Assembly (NCBI GenBank): GCA_033557835.1
Contig: JAWQRO010000181.1
Span: 1 to 50,274 of the forward strand
Direction: 5' to 3'
Length of the DNA stretch: 50,274 nucleotides
From: Helochares maculicollis
Taxonomy: Eukaryota; Arthropoda; Insecta; Coleoptera; Hydrophilidae
Below, in pieces: positions 23,180-34,658 of the stretch. How positions within the stretch are numbered: position 1 is the first letter of the stretch; each line of letters opens with the position of its first letter. The notes below the pieces were generated by a model that saw only the letters and a list, made by a program, of their open reading frames with translations, did not search any database and was not told where the DNA came from. The position numbers and the translations under genes are program-made.

Positions 23180-25765
23180 ACTCAAGGCGGCTTCTGTAAA
23201 GTTGATGTCCGAAAAACGAATGACGGCCATTTTGAGATTAGTAACAGCAATGCGCGAAAATTGAATTTTTATACTTTCTGCCCAAATGTTTAAAATTTCA
23301 AATTTTTGGAACGAAAACTTTTAAATGAAACAATTAGAGAAAAACTATTTGATGGATATAGAAAAATATAGTATGCACTTATTATGGGAAAATTAGATTA
23401 GGATTGTACTATGTGTTACGATTACGTTTAAGAATATAATTAATTGCAATTGTCATTTTGCATATATATTGTTATTATTGTACATTAATTACATTTTTAC
23501 TAACTCTTGACTGACTAAATTATATATTTAGCTAATTGTTTTAAAGTTGTGAAAATTCGAAATCGAACAAATCAATTGTGACAAATACTGTAAAGGAAAT
23601 TGAGAACATGGATGCTCAAATTTAAGACTTTATAGCAACAATTTTAATTGGTGGCCAACTTTTACGTCTGCAGCTACCAAATAAAATTTTTCAAAAAACA
23701 TTTCTTGTAGTCTTATTACATATAATCCAAATGCATGAGCAGGCACAACAAGCTTGCCAACTACATTTTCATCTGAGAAGCTTCCATACCACAGATGAGT
23801 AAACAAATTTGTTTCACTTTAACCACTCAAACAATAATTTTCACATGTCTCACATGAATGTTGAATCAAACATTTGTTGTATAAGTACCCACTAATATAT
23901 ACACATTTTTTCGTTGTAAGTACATCCAGTTCCCTGTAATCAGCAGTATATACTGCTAATATGTTTGTATTAGTAGTCGCATCATTTGTTATGGTAATAC
24001 TTAACTGTTCTGTTGGTATGGCCAATATTGATTGTAGTGCAAGGCTTAAATTATCTAAGCAATTTTCATCTTCAGAATGTTCAAGATATTGCAATAAAAA
24101 TAGCTTTTTAAATGCGCTCGTAAATTGTATAGCTGTGGGGTTTGAGGCATTTCCACACTGTTGACGAATTGTTTCAAAAAAAGTTTCAATAGGATCTAAA
24201 TTCAAACGAGTAATTAAATCCCCTTTTTCCATTTCTTCGCGAAGTTGTATGAAGGTATTTATTGTTACAACCCAACATTGCAAAAATAGCATTTGCCTAG
24301 TAACATTTTTGCCTCTCATTACTTGCATATTTAAAAATATATTTTTCATCTTTAACAGCAACGTTATATTTTCAGGGGTCCTAAAGTTGCCATGATATGA
24401 ATTCACTATATCAAATAAAGTATTCATATTTTTAATAAAACTTATAGTTTGTATAGCTTCTTCCGGAAGTTGCCTAGATATTATTATTGGCCAAAAGCCA
24501 CACTCCTACTAAATAGTTGGCAGCATCTTGTATTTTCATTTTTTGAAATCTACTAGAATTTAAATGAATAGTCGACAATTTTGGTGAAAATCTCACTGTT
24601 TTTGCATCGTCTAGATTGTAAAACGTTTGAAGATGCTCTTTTTTGGATATTAAACCACCATAGTTAAAATTGTTATTTAAAAAGTTATTTCTTGTTACCT
24701 TTAGTAGATGTCAAGGATCGAAAAAATAAAAGATTTTTAAATGATTGACGTAGAAATACGATTGATGTGTTTGTACCCCAGCTTTTTTAGCAAATTTTAT
24801 ATAATTTACATCTAAATCTGCAATTACAACTTTAAGTACACAATCAATTTGTTTTAAATAATCAATATATTTTAAAATCAACATTTTTAAATCGTCCACT
24901 GGACAATTACTTTACAAAAAGGGGTGTTTACAATTTACATTTGTTCCCCTCAACATTAACCCCGTTGCATATTTTGCAGGTTTAAATTGCCTGAAATGTC
25001 CTAAATCATACACTCCTACAATTTCGTCTTTAGAGTTATTATAGAAATAGTTAGCTTTTATACTCATTTCATCTATTATGAGAACACACTTCCTTTCCTT
25101 ATTATTTAGATGATTTAGTCTTAGAAAAATTGTTGCTAAGGCAAGTTCTTCAAATCTACAGCTTAGAGTCCACATTTGTGTATAACGACGCAAAGTACTG
25201 ACCGATGGGAAAGTAATTAAAGTGCCCATAATTTTATATACCTTTGGCCTATAAAAATGAACTGTCAATGCAAATTGTTTTGTAAAAGTATTGTACCTAA
25301 GACCTTGTTTTGCCATCCCTTACAGCATTTGTATTAATTTCCAAATGGTTCTTTTTAATATTTAGCACTTAATTTTTTTTAATGTCTGCAGTGCTTCTTC
25401 TTAATTGTTTTCATTAAAAATGTTTGCTCTCTGCTTCAGTAACCTTTATGAAGCCTTCTTCACATTGTCAAACTTTTGTCGCAATGTTTGTTTCCGTGAA
25501 CTGGAAGATGAAAGAGCTTGCATTGTTTGGGTAGCAGTACTGCTACATGAGGTTTGAGATATTGAAGGCTCAGGGAGCTCGGTAGTCCCCAGATCTGATG
25601 ATTCGGATGTTGCTAAAACTGTTTTCAAATATCGATAAGTGTGAAAGCTTTTATAACAAACAAAGAGATATATTTACAATAAATTAGTTTCTTGGCAACC
25701 TAACAGTGCTGGTTTTAAGTAATCTGAATGATCTGATTTAAAATATCTTACCTGATGGTTTACCA
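23180..25765 (-). mobile_element. P-element/THAP9-like transposon, copy 2, degenerate, inverted
   Basis: This is the inverted relative of the element at 11.7-14.3 kb. Transposase pieces on the minus strand, 5' to 3', are a Ser/Thr linker at 25628-25446, the catalytic part at 25316-24912 (LIIDEMSIKANYFYN, GVYDLGHFRQFKPAKYATG), 24899-24711, and a 202-residue C-terminal piece at 24427-23819. The open pieces are longer than in copy 1, so it is less decayed, but frame breaks and an unlinked 5' part mean no intact transposase. The THAP zinc finger was not found. The distal 23180-23400 matches 14100-14343 in reverse complement. P-type transposases use GTP as cofactor and cut-and-paste transposition; activity is not expected here. 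Confidence 0.82.
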
Positions 25766-26155
25766 TTATGTAATATTATGTGGTTGAGCTAAAATATATG
25801 TTTGTAAAACACTGCGTTTGCAGGCTTTTTCCGAATTGATTCTTAAAATTGATGCATGAATTTCAATAATCGCCATGTTGGTGAGATAATTTAGCATTAT
25901 TGAATGGCACTGGTATTGTAAATGACATGATACTGTTTGAATAACGTAGCAGTTTTTGTAATAAACAAAAGCTCAATTTTTTTGGGGGGTGTGTTCTATA
26001 AAAATATAAGATTATATCAATGTATTTACAAGACGGCAGTATTTTTGAACACCTACAAACTAACAGACACTTAGGTATAAACTGTCACTACTTTCCACTC
26101 AAAAACTTTTGATATACAAATCGCAATTGACATTATTCAATGTTACATTGACACC
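25766..26155. other. Upstream region of the CAP-family gene
   Basis: No gene. A G-run (tttttttggggggtgtg) lies near 25980. The proximal part contains the TATA box listed separately. Confidence 0.4.
26076..26081 (+). promoter_or_regulatory. TATA box, CAP-family gene
   Basis: TATAAA 75 nt upstream of the ATG at 26156, leaving room for a start site near 26106 and a short leader. Inferred from spacing only. Confidence 0.4.
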
Positions 26156-26980
26156 ATGCAGTTAATTATACACATTTTCGTGCACATTTTAATCGGTCTA
26201 GATGCTTATACTGAAGATGAATGGTGTTCTGCAACATGCATTAATGCTAATGATATTAAAATAGATAACACTGTTTGTAGGTTATCTCCTTGTAGATTGA
26301 CAATAGCCTGTGAAAATCTAGATATGGAAGTATTAAAGCTTTCACACTATGAGAATAAGTTATTAGAAATGTTTTTTAATATATTCAGAAATCGCTTAGC
26401 GCAACATATTGGCATATCAAACATGGCGGTAATATCACATAATTACGAGCTTAGCTTTAGTGCCCAGTGTTGGGCCACAGTATGCTCTAATTATCAAGAC
26501 ATTTGTCCAAGAACGGTAACTTTTGACACTGTTTCACAAGGGATTAATGGATACCCGGAATTTAAAACTGAAATATTTTGGGTAGAAAATACAATAAAGG
26601 CTTTGGAAAACCCGAATGTTAAAGTTATTGAAGAGAAAGCAGGTATAGAGCCAAAGCTTATGGATAACACGTATTACTTGCTTTACGCCGAAGCTAAGTA
26701 CTTTGGTTGCGGCAGAATGGTTAACAGCTCATATTCTCAACTTCTTTGTAGTTTTGCTCCAGGAGTGAGAGCTAATGCACCGCTTTTTATCAAGGGAACG
26801 CCGTGCTCCAATTGTAGTGAAGACGAAAGCTGTAATGAAAAGTTTAAGAATCTATGCGGATCAATAAACACAATGCCATTTGATGAACCTTTTGCATTCG
26901 GCTCAAAAGCTGAAAAGCTTCAGACAATCAGCTTGGCATATCTTGCTTTGCACTTCATTGAATTGTTGCACAGTTGGTAG
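26156..26980 (+). CDS. Secreted CAP-superfamily (antigen 5/SCP-like) protein, single exon
   Basis: A 274-residue intact frame without introns. The N-terminus (LIIHIFVHILIGLDA) is a signal peptide, probably cleaved near residue 17. CAP landmarks are present in divergent form: NMAVISHNYELSFSAQCW at about 89-106, YYLLYAEAKYFGCGRM at about 173-188 (the CAP1 region, with Tyr where family members usually have His), and LLCSFAPGVRANAP after it. A Cys-rich tail (GTPCSNCSEDESC) and a hydrophobic C-terminus (ISLAYLALHFIELL) follow. Insect relatives are secreted proteins of haemolymph, saliva or venom with mostly unknown function. The loss of the His argues against the metal-binding tetrad being complete. 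A TATA box upstream and AATAAA downstream suggest a working gene. The intronless form could reflect retroposition. It lies beside the copy 2 transposon. Confidence 0.82.
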   Translation: MQLIIHIFVHILIGLDAYTEDEWCSATCINANDIKIDNTVCRLSPCRLTIACENLDMEVLKLSHYENKLLEMFFNIFRNRLAQHIGISNMAVISHNYELSFSAQCWATVCSNYQDICPRTVTFDTVSQGINGYPEFKTEIFWVENTIKALENPNVKVIEEKAGIEPKLMDNTYYLLYAEAKYFGCGRMVNSSYSQLLCSFAPGVRANAPLFIKGTPCSNCSEDESCNEKFKNLCGSINTMPFDEPFAFGSKAEKLQTISLAYLALHFIELLHSW

Positions 26981-27515
26981 TTTGTAATCGAAATTATATA
27001 TTTAATGCCTTGAAGAGCGATGAGCTTTTTCTTCTAATTTGGTACAAGGCGATTAGATTCTCAGCTATGGAGGATGTACATTACCGGGCAGCCCGTGCAG
27101 ATATTTAGGTTTCAATAATAAAAATAAATCATGTTTAGTGAAAAAGTCAACCTTTGAACTGTAATCGACTGAAACTCAATTAGCCTGCGTATGCGAGAAA
27201 ATCCTGTCTGAATCTCGAAAACAAAACAGTGTAGTTTTATAATCCATAAATTGACTGCATCTTAATTTGAGTTACCTGGAAATCGTTTATTGAACACAAA
27301 TAATTTATGGATTTTCTCAGAAGATTTCTAATGTTATGCAAATGGATGTAAACTCAGCTGGGGTGATAGCTCGCTCTATTGCCCATATTAATTTGTAACG
27401 CAGAATAGAAGCAATAAGAAACACCCTAATGCCTTTGTGGCGCTCTTATGTAAATGCAATAAAAATCAATATTTAGTAATAGTTACCTATACAGCCTGTT
27501 AAGTTACAAAACTTA
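26981..27515. other. 3' flank of CAP-family gene
   Basis: Contains AATAAA at 27123-27128. No other feature is recognised before the repeat. Confidence 0.4.
27123..27128 (+). promoter_or_regulatory. Polyadenylation signal, CAP-family gene
   Basis: AATAAA 143 nt after the stop of the CAP-family frame. Confidence 0.45.
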
Positions 27516-28805
27516 AAGGGGTGATAGATATAACTAATAATAAGCGATAGGCTTTTGTTTGCATTTTGGGGCATAACTAATAACCGAGATATTAATTACA
27601 TGTACATGTTAAGAACCACTGTTGGAATTCCCTATGACGTCGTCGGTCGAACCACCACAGACGAACTTTATCGGTATTTCAAAGAATCACCTTCTTGTTT
27701 ACATTTAAAGCATATGGATTCGAAACTGACGAAATAATAATAAAAAACCCTCATTGAAAAGACATAAAAACGAGCGAAAAAGTTAACAGTCCAATGAATT
27801 TTAACTGGAGAGGAAAAACAAGCGCCACATGTTTGGTCGGATTGCGTTCATTTCAATTTGTTTTTAATACATTATTTACTATTGCGTAAGTTAGGTAAAC
27901 TTTTCTTTATGCCTTATGCAAAGAAAGACACTACTAATATGAAAATCGTCTGAACTTACTAAGCATGAAACAAGAAAAACCATCATTTTATTGTAAACCA
28001 GGTGATAAAAATGAAAGCGGATGCTCATCAAAAAACGTAAAGCGCAATAAATTTACAACTACAGACGCAAGAGAAACGGTGTATGTTTTTCTAGATTTTT
28101 GTTTGATGTGAAATGTTAAATTCAACGCCAGCTATGAAGATATTTACATACTTCGATATTCAACAATTTCTGTATTTTAGTTATAGTTAGTACTATTAAT
28201 TATGATAGAAATTGACTGTAGCCCACCGTATGTCATCGAATTTTAACGTTAATGAATGTCGACAATTAAGTTATTGTTTAGTTTGCGGTATATGATGTAA
28301 CCACCCTTCTTGCGGCGGAAATATAAAGCGATATTCTTTCGAGGTCACGTTCGATTTCCAGTTCAAAAAGAACGCGCTCGAATAAAATTTTACTTAAATG
28401 GTTGTTTATGTTCTTTTTTTCTGTCTTTATGCTATTAGATAGGTTTTGTGTTCGTGAAATAATTTTATCTCGTGATTATGACAGATCTAGCGCTTTGTTT
28501 TGATTATGATGCCGGTATTTTTATAGAGATAAAGGTGACGTTAGTGTGCGATGTATGATGTAATCGTCTTTCTTGCGGTGGAAGACAAAGCGATCTTTTC
28601 TCGAGGTCATGTTCTGTCTTAAATTATTCGAAAACATGCGGAGCTATAAAATTTGACTTCAATGGTTGTTTGTATTCATTTTCTGCTTCTCTTCGATAAA
28701 GATGGTTTTGCGTCAATGAAAACATTTAATCTCGAGGTTTTGAAAAATCTAACGACGTGTTTGATTGTGATGCCGTTATTTTTATAGCAATAACGGTAGC
28801 GTTGT
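27516..28805. repeat. Interspersed repeat, copy A, with internal tandem duplication
   Basis: From 27516 (aaaggggtgatag) to about 28375 the sequence matches 49274-50020, with small indels and a block of about 110 bp present only here. From about 28275 two tandem units follow at an offset of about 262 bp (28275-28540 and 28541-28803). Each holds tgatgtaa, cttgcgg.gga and gatgccg.tatttttatag. No open frame is conserved between copies, so it is probably a non-autonomous element. Class unknown. The open frame at 27555-27737 is not kept in copy B. Confidence 0.75.
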
Positions 28806-29034
28806 GTCTTCATATTATTCGTTAACCCAACAAGGTCGATCGGCATCAGTTCAATTATGCCAGAAGTTCCGAATTAGCCAAATTTTCAACATTTTTATTT
28901 TTACTTAGAAAATACCAGGTCGTGGTAACATGTGAGTTAGGTATTGGAAATTAATTCTGCAACACCCTGTATATATATGAACGAAAGTGTTCTGACTGAC
29001 TGAAGTTTTGGATACATATTTTTAAAATATAGGC
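28806..29034. other. Spacer with possible transposon-end fragment
   Basis: Contains gcaacaccctgtatatata near 28960, a motif common at ends of insect DNA transposons and MITEs. No partner repeat was found here. Confidence 0.25.
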
Positions 29035-31740
29035 CAGAGGTTATCAAATTTATTTCTTTAACCGCACCTTTTGAAAATCAATTATTTTTCAGAGAAACAA
29101 TGTAGATAGGCAATCAATGTTAGTTTTAAAACTAATCTAATTGGTTGGATGAATTTGATAATTTTTAACAAGTTTGTTGGTATCAAGTTCGATTTTACTC
29201 AAAAACAGTCGTAAGTTGCCTCGTGCGGTAACTTGTAAACGATTTCTCTTTTTAGTAAGCAGCGTTGTCGCAGCGCTAAATCCACGTTCACACAAATATG
29301 ACGATGGGAATGTTCTTAAAAATCATAGAACAAGCGACCACAATCCAGGGTACAACTGAGAAATTGACTTTTGTAACCAAAATTATTGGTAGCCATTTTT
29401 GAATTTGATTTTTATTTCCTCGTTTGTTGTCAGTTCTATAAGTTCTTCTTCCAGTTGAGGTGATATTGGTATGTTGACATTTGAAAAAGGATCTAACACC
29501 CAGGCTGATATTTCCAGTTGCAAAATGTCCTGGAATCTCTCAATGAAATAACTGCTAAGATTTTCCAAATGTTGGCAGTAGACGAGCAAGTCGCCGTCGA
29601 TACTTATAAATTGGGAAAATTATGAAACTCGCGTCTGCCGATATTCTTCTTGTGGAAGAGCAGCTTGGCTACGAAAGCAGCGACGACATTATTAGTTTTT
29701 ATTAAGTTCAAGTCATCGTCTTGAAGTTGGAGATTCATATCACTAAGCAATGTATAAAGGTCTGTCAGGTATGCGATATCATTCTTTGATGTGATGAGGG
29801 TGTCGCGCAATTCTGTGTCTTTGTTTTTCAAGAACTCTATGACAGAGTCAAACAGATTGTAAAATCGAGTCAGACCATTTCCCTCTGATAGCCAACACAC
29901 TTCTGGGCGAAAGATCAATCTCTTGAAATCATCATCACTAGCAACACAAAGTTGATTAAATAATCTGTCATTTAAAGAGTTGCTTCGGATTTTATTGGCT
30001 GCTCTGATAACATGTTGCAATGATTGAAACAGTCGTTCACTTAAATTTCTAGCATCTAAATGTTCTATATATAACGCAATGTACAGCAAGCACATCAGGA
30101 ATTTTATATTTTAAGTATTAGGTGCGCAACTAAGTTCCCGCTGTTTTTTTTATGAAAATGCAACTTTATTGTAAAAAAATGGTTACAAATGAATCATTTA
30201 AAGTATTGCCCATCGCTAGCTACAACTTTTTCCTGCCTTTCTGGCAAAGCACCAATACCGTTACGGTAAAAGTGTTAATCTTTTGAGGCTATCCACGAAT
30301 CAAGCCATTTTTGATGTCTTCATATGAACGGAACTGCTGATCAGTCAGACCATGTGCCATCGAACGGAATAAGTAATAATCGGACGGCGCAATATCTGGA
30401 GAATATGGCGGGTGGGGTAAGACTTCCCATTTGAGCGTTTCCAGATAGGGTTTAACGTGTTTGACAACGTGAGGGTGAGCGTTGTCATGCTGTAGAATCA
30501 CTTTTTCGTGCGTCTTCTCGTATTGTGGCCGTTTTTCGCGCAGTGCTCGGCTCAATCGCATCAATTGAAGTCGATACCGTTCCCCAGTGATAGTTTCGTT
30601 CGGTTTCAACAGTTCGTAATAAATAACACCGATCTGGTCCTACCAAATACACAGCATAACCTTCGCAGCGTGAATATTTGGCCGAGCCGACGACGTAGAA
30701 GCATGACCGGGCAGTTCCCATGACTTTCCTTTCTTTGGGTTGCTGTAATGAATCCATTTTTCATCACCCGTCACGATGCGATGAAGAAAACCCTTCCTTT
30801 TTTGTCGCAGGCGCAGGAGAAAAAACGACGTTTAACATCCCTTGGCTTCAAATCATAAGGAACCCAAGTTCCTTGCTTTCAAATCATTCCCAACGCATGC
30901 AATCGCTTGGAAATGGTTTGGCGGGTAACTTCTAATGCTGAAGCAAGTTCTTCTTGCTGCTGGAGTCATCTATTGATAAACAGCGAGAACTTAATTGCGC
31001 ACCTAGTACAATATGAAGCCTTTTTGACACCCCGTCATAGCTGGAGCACCATCTGAAGCAGTTGATATAATATCTTCCAAAGGAATTCGTTTTTCATCAC
31101 AAAAGTTTCCCAGTGTTTTAAATACGGTTTCTCTTTTTGTGCCTGTCTCTAAATTTCTCGCAAATAATAGTTTTTGACATATTTTTCATCTATAATAAAC
31201 CTCACGTAAGACAGCAGCAATGCTTCATTAGTTGGTAAAGTGGACTCATGCAACAGAATTGAAAATTGACTAGTCTGCAATTCGTCTTTGCACAGAACTA
31301 TTGCTCAAAGGAATTATATCTACCACCTGCTTATGTAATTATTATTATGTAATTATAATGTCTTTTATTGCTGGCAAAATTACCGTTTCTCCGATGGTGT
31401 ATGGTTTACCTGTTTGAGCAATTAACAAAGAGATATTGTATGAAGATCGAGTTCCGTCATCTTTTTGCTTGGCAGCCACCGAAAAACGTTTGGACACACT
31501 TGGCTGAGCATTATCCTTCTTTTTTAGATCTTGAAAATCGGCTATATTTTTGTCCTTATCTGGATGCATTTTATTCAAATGATCTTGAAGTCTTGAAGGC
31601 TTCATCGCTTCGTTTGAAAATGTTTTTGAACAAAGAAGGCACAAAGACAAAGATATATTTGTCGAATTTTTTATTAATCTATATTTAATATATTCTGCAC
31701 TGTGTTGCGGTTTCTTCTTTTTTGCTTCCGACATGGCTTT
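29035..31740 (-). mobile_element. hAT-family transposon (ZBED5/SCAND3-like transposase), dead
   Basis: Minus-strand pieces of a hAT transposase. The N-terminal part at 31734-31345 carries a BED-type zinc finger (CLLCSKTFSN, then H and H around HLNKMHP). The block ISTASDGAPAMTGCQKGF is near 31060. The central part is at 30095-29604 and more at 29589-29383. The hAT dimerisation end reads PSSYLCERGFSA at about 29300-29260. Stops and frame breaks are present. The left edge (29035) has cagaggttatcaaattt, typical of hAT ends; the other end was not found. A mariner is inserted at 30118-31006. Confidence 0.83.
30118..31006 (-). mobile_element. Mariner element, internally deleted, nested in the hAT element
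   Basis: Terminal inverted repeats read ttaggtgcgcaactaagttc on the left and ctaggtgcgcaattaagttc on the right (reverse complement), with TA on each side. At 889 bp it is shorter than a full mariner. A minus-strand piece at 30609-30289 encodes LQHDNAHPHV and PYSPDIAPSDYYLFRSM, so the second catalytic Asp region is kept, but the frame ends early. It splits the hAT frame between GCQKGF and YLKYKIPDVLAVH. It therefore inserted after the hAT element. Confidence 0.88.
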
Positions 31741-33099
31741 GTTATCACAAATATGTAAATAAAGTGTTGAAATATTTGTTTAAATATAGCGCGCGAAACC
31801 ACTAATAAAAATATAAGAAATATTACAAGACTTTATATGGGATTTAAATACGGCATGCACAAACTCGTTTCGACGTTCAATCCTACTGAGCAAGTTATGA
31901 CAAGTATCGATGAACCAGCCGATTGCTACCGGATTGAACCAATAGCGATATTTAAGAGAAACTTATTACAATTTGATTGCATATGGCGTGTGGGGCTATC
32001 CTACGAAATCTATGTTAAGTATTCTAAGTTTTTATACCAGCATACAGGGCAGAAATATAAACAAAAGTATTCGAGTAGCGAGTAGTAGGTAGATTTTAAT
32101 TTTAGTGTAATTTAAAATATAAAGTAAATGACATTACAAACCAACCATCGCCCTCCTACACCACGCCAACGACCCCTATTTTTTTGGGCTCCTTAACGCC
32201 ACCCTCTAGGTATCCAAAGCCCACAAGAGGGGGTTATCGCCCACTTTGAGAAAGACTAATATAGGCAATGAGTAATGAAGGAATTGTATTTTCGTTTTCA
32301 AGGGACTGAAAATAGTATTTGTATGTGTTCTTAACGAGTATTTTACATCATATACTAAGATTGCTGCAGACATATAAAATTAACTTTTAGAAATTTCGTT
32401 CAAAATAAAGAGACCCAAATTTGGCCCATTTTGAAAAATGACATTTCTAAACAGTGAATGGATAGCTCAAATTTAGTCCCCTTTATTAGTGTCTCAAACA
32501 CCATTGTTGCTGTCAATGGGAATCCAATTATGTTTTTACTCCTATAAAAGCTACAACAGGAGAAGAATTTTTAGTCTTTTAAATTGCAACAGTTGATGTA
32601 CATGAAAAACAGAAGAAAAATATATAGTCTGTGGCTATGAAATTCAGATCCACTTCATATGTTTGTAAACATTTTCCAGCTCTGAAAATTCTGAGTGATA
32701 CAAACTGTGCGACGACAACAGCTTATGGTTTATGAGCACTTCAGTGTGTTCATTTGTTAACGCGTCTTAGCTGCGACAGAAGCGAACCAATCGGAAGTAA
32801 GCGAAGCAAAAGCGTTTTTGTTTCGTGATTCGTGATTGTATCTCACCAATAGAAACTCATTCTGATGCAAATGTGTGAAAATATAGGCTCGCTCATCGAG
32901 GGTATCCGACTAAATTCGAATCCTTGAGTTTTGAATTTAATTGTAACTCATTTAGGCCATCCATACATTCCAGAAGGCTTCAAGTTTTGTCTAGACTATG
33001 AGGTAGGTAAATTAAGTAAAGCGACTGGTGGCGTAGTGTTTGATCTGGCAACACTGGAGAAGTAGGACATAGATGGGAGGTAGGTAAACATGGAATGAG
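31741..33099. other. Intergenic region without recognised genes
   Basis: An open frame at 31837-32085 has no known domain. Positions 32145-32250 are notably C/G-rich for this window (ccctcctacaccacgcc and a gggggtt run). Neither could be assigned. Confidence 0.35.
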
Positions 33100-34225
33100 T
33101 TTGAAGTCGCTAAGCCAAGTTAATTGTCTGTAGTGATTTGCTTAGTGAAACAAGTTTTTTGTGTGTTCTGAAATGAGCGACAATAATTTTCACCAACGAT
33201 GTAGTGTCAAGTTTTGCTTCAGACTTGCACACAACGCAACGGAAACATTTGCAAAACTTCAGCAGACCTACGGAGACAGTGTTTTGTCAATGGCCCAGGT
33301 TTTTCGGTGGGTAAAGGCATTTTCAGAAGGAAGAGAGTCAATTGAAGATGAACCTCGCACCGGAAGGCCCTCAGTTTCAAAAACCGCTGAAAATGTCGTT
33401 GGAGTCCGGGATCTTGCGCGTTCAGATCGTCGCTGGACAGTCAGATTGCGTGGAGAAGAGTGGAATTTGAATCACACCACCGTTCATCAGATTTTGACCA
33501 ATGAATTGGAGAAGAGAAAGATCTGCGCCAAAATGGTTCCGAAAAACCTTTCTCAGGACCAAAAGAACAACAGGAGGACAAAGTGCATTGACTTTTGGAA
33601 ATCGATTGAGAAAGATCCCCATCTTCTGGAACATGTCATTACTGGCGATGGGTCTTGGGTGTGTGAATACGACCCGGAAACTAAGCGCCAGAGCATGGAA
33701 TTGCACACTTCAATATATCCAAAGCAAAAAAAGCAAGAATGAGCAAGTCAAAGATCAAAAGCATGCTGATTTGTTTTTTTATATACAGGGAATCGTGCAC
33801 AAAGAGTTTGTGCCTCAGGGCCAAACGGTTAATCAACACTTTTATCGAGAGGTCTTTGAAAGACTTCGAAAAAGGGTCATGCGTGTGAGAGCAAACATCA
33901 AAACCAGCTGTTGCACCTCAGCCCCCTTATTCGCCCGACTTGAGTCCTTGTGACTTGTGACATCTTTCCGAAATTGAAGAAACACCTCAAGGGACATCAT
34001 TTTGGGACACTGGAAAACATTCAAACGGCTGAACCGACCAGCTGAAGGCTATTCCAATATCTGAGTTCCAGGAGTGCTATGAGGAATGAGGAACGTCTCC
34101 AGCGTTGTTTGGCTTCAGAAGGCAGTTACTTTGAAGGAAACATGTGCAATTGTAAGTTTATTCGATTAAACAAGTGAAAAAAAAGTCTCATTATTTCATT
34201 TACACACTTCGTACGCTCTTGTCGT
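33100..34225 (+). mobile_element. Mariner-like element of a second lineage, dead
   Basis: A 193-residue frame (33161-33742) begins with the HTH-containing DNA-binding part (VFRWVKAFSEGRESIEDEPR, GRPSVSKTAENV). It reaches the first catalytic block VITGDGSWVCEYDPETKRQS. After that there are frame breaks. YSPDLSPCDL survives near 33930, but the DN catalytic block that should precede it is deleted. The sequence ends in a run near cattatttcatttacacacttcgtac (34190-34215), a likely terminal repeat; the left end is not identifiable. Limits are approximate. Confidence 0.8.
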
Positions 34226-34658
34226 TAAAGAGAGCATCGAGGCACACATTTTAGTTGCGCCCAGTGTAAGCTAATGAGTCGCAAGCGCAGCAGCTTACCT
34301 CATTGGGAACAAATATATCCAAAATAAGTAGTCCAAAACTTTGGTCGCTTCTCAAATTTCGATCATTTAATTTACATGAAGGTAAAAATGTAGCAGGGAA
34401 GGAATATTTCAAAGACCGAATATGCTTCGCTAACTGACGAACTGAGAATACATTAAGGAATGAATATGGTAAAAAAGATTGAAGGATTGAAGGACATTTA
34501 CGTCATGGAATTTCACAATGATTCGTGCACAATACATAGAGATTTATATTTTAATACTACGACTTCTACTTGACCAATGCATTGTGTAAAGTGCAGTTGC
34601 GTCTCTAAAGGTCCTCTTCAAAAGTTTGTTCCTGCATCGTGAGTAATTGAAAATTCAA
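34226..34658. other. Spacer between mariner and gustatory receptor 1
   Basis: No gene. The part near 34600 resembles 38440-38520, so the downstream flank belongs to the receptor duplication. Confidence 0.4.

Noticed and set aside
27555..27737. 60-codon open frame as a gene
   Set aside because: It lies in the interspersed repeat and is not kept in the copy at 49.3 kb.
29025..31789. 8-bp AAATATAG on both sides as the hAT target duplication
   Set aside because: The match is AT-rich and the right side lacks the terminal repeat expected next to it; chance is likely.
31837..32085. 82-codon open frame as a small gene
   Set aside because: No recognisable domain, no splice or poly(A) support, and it lies in transposon-rich spacer.
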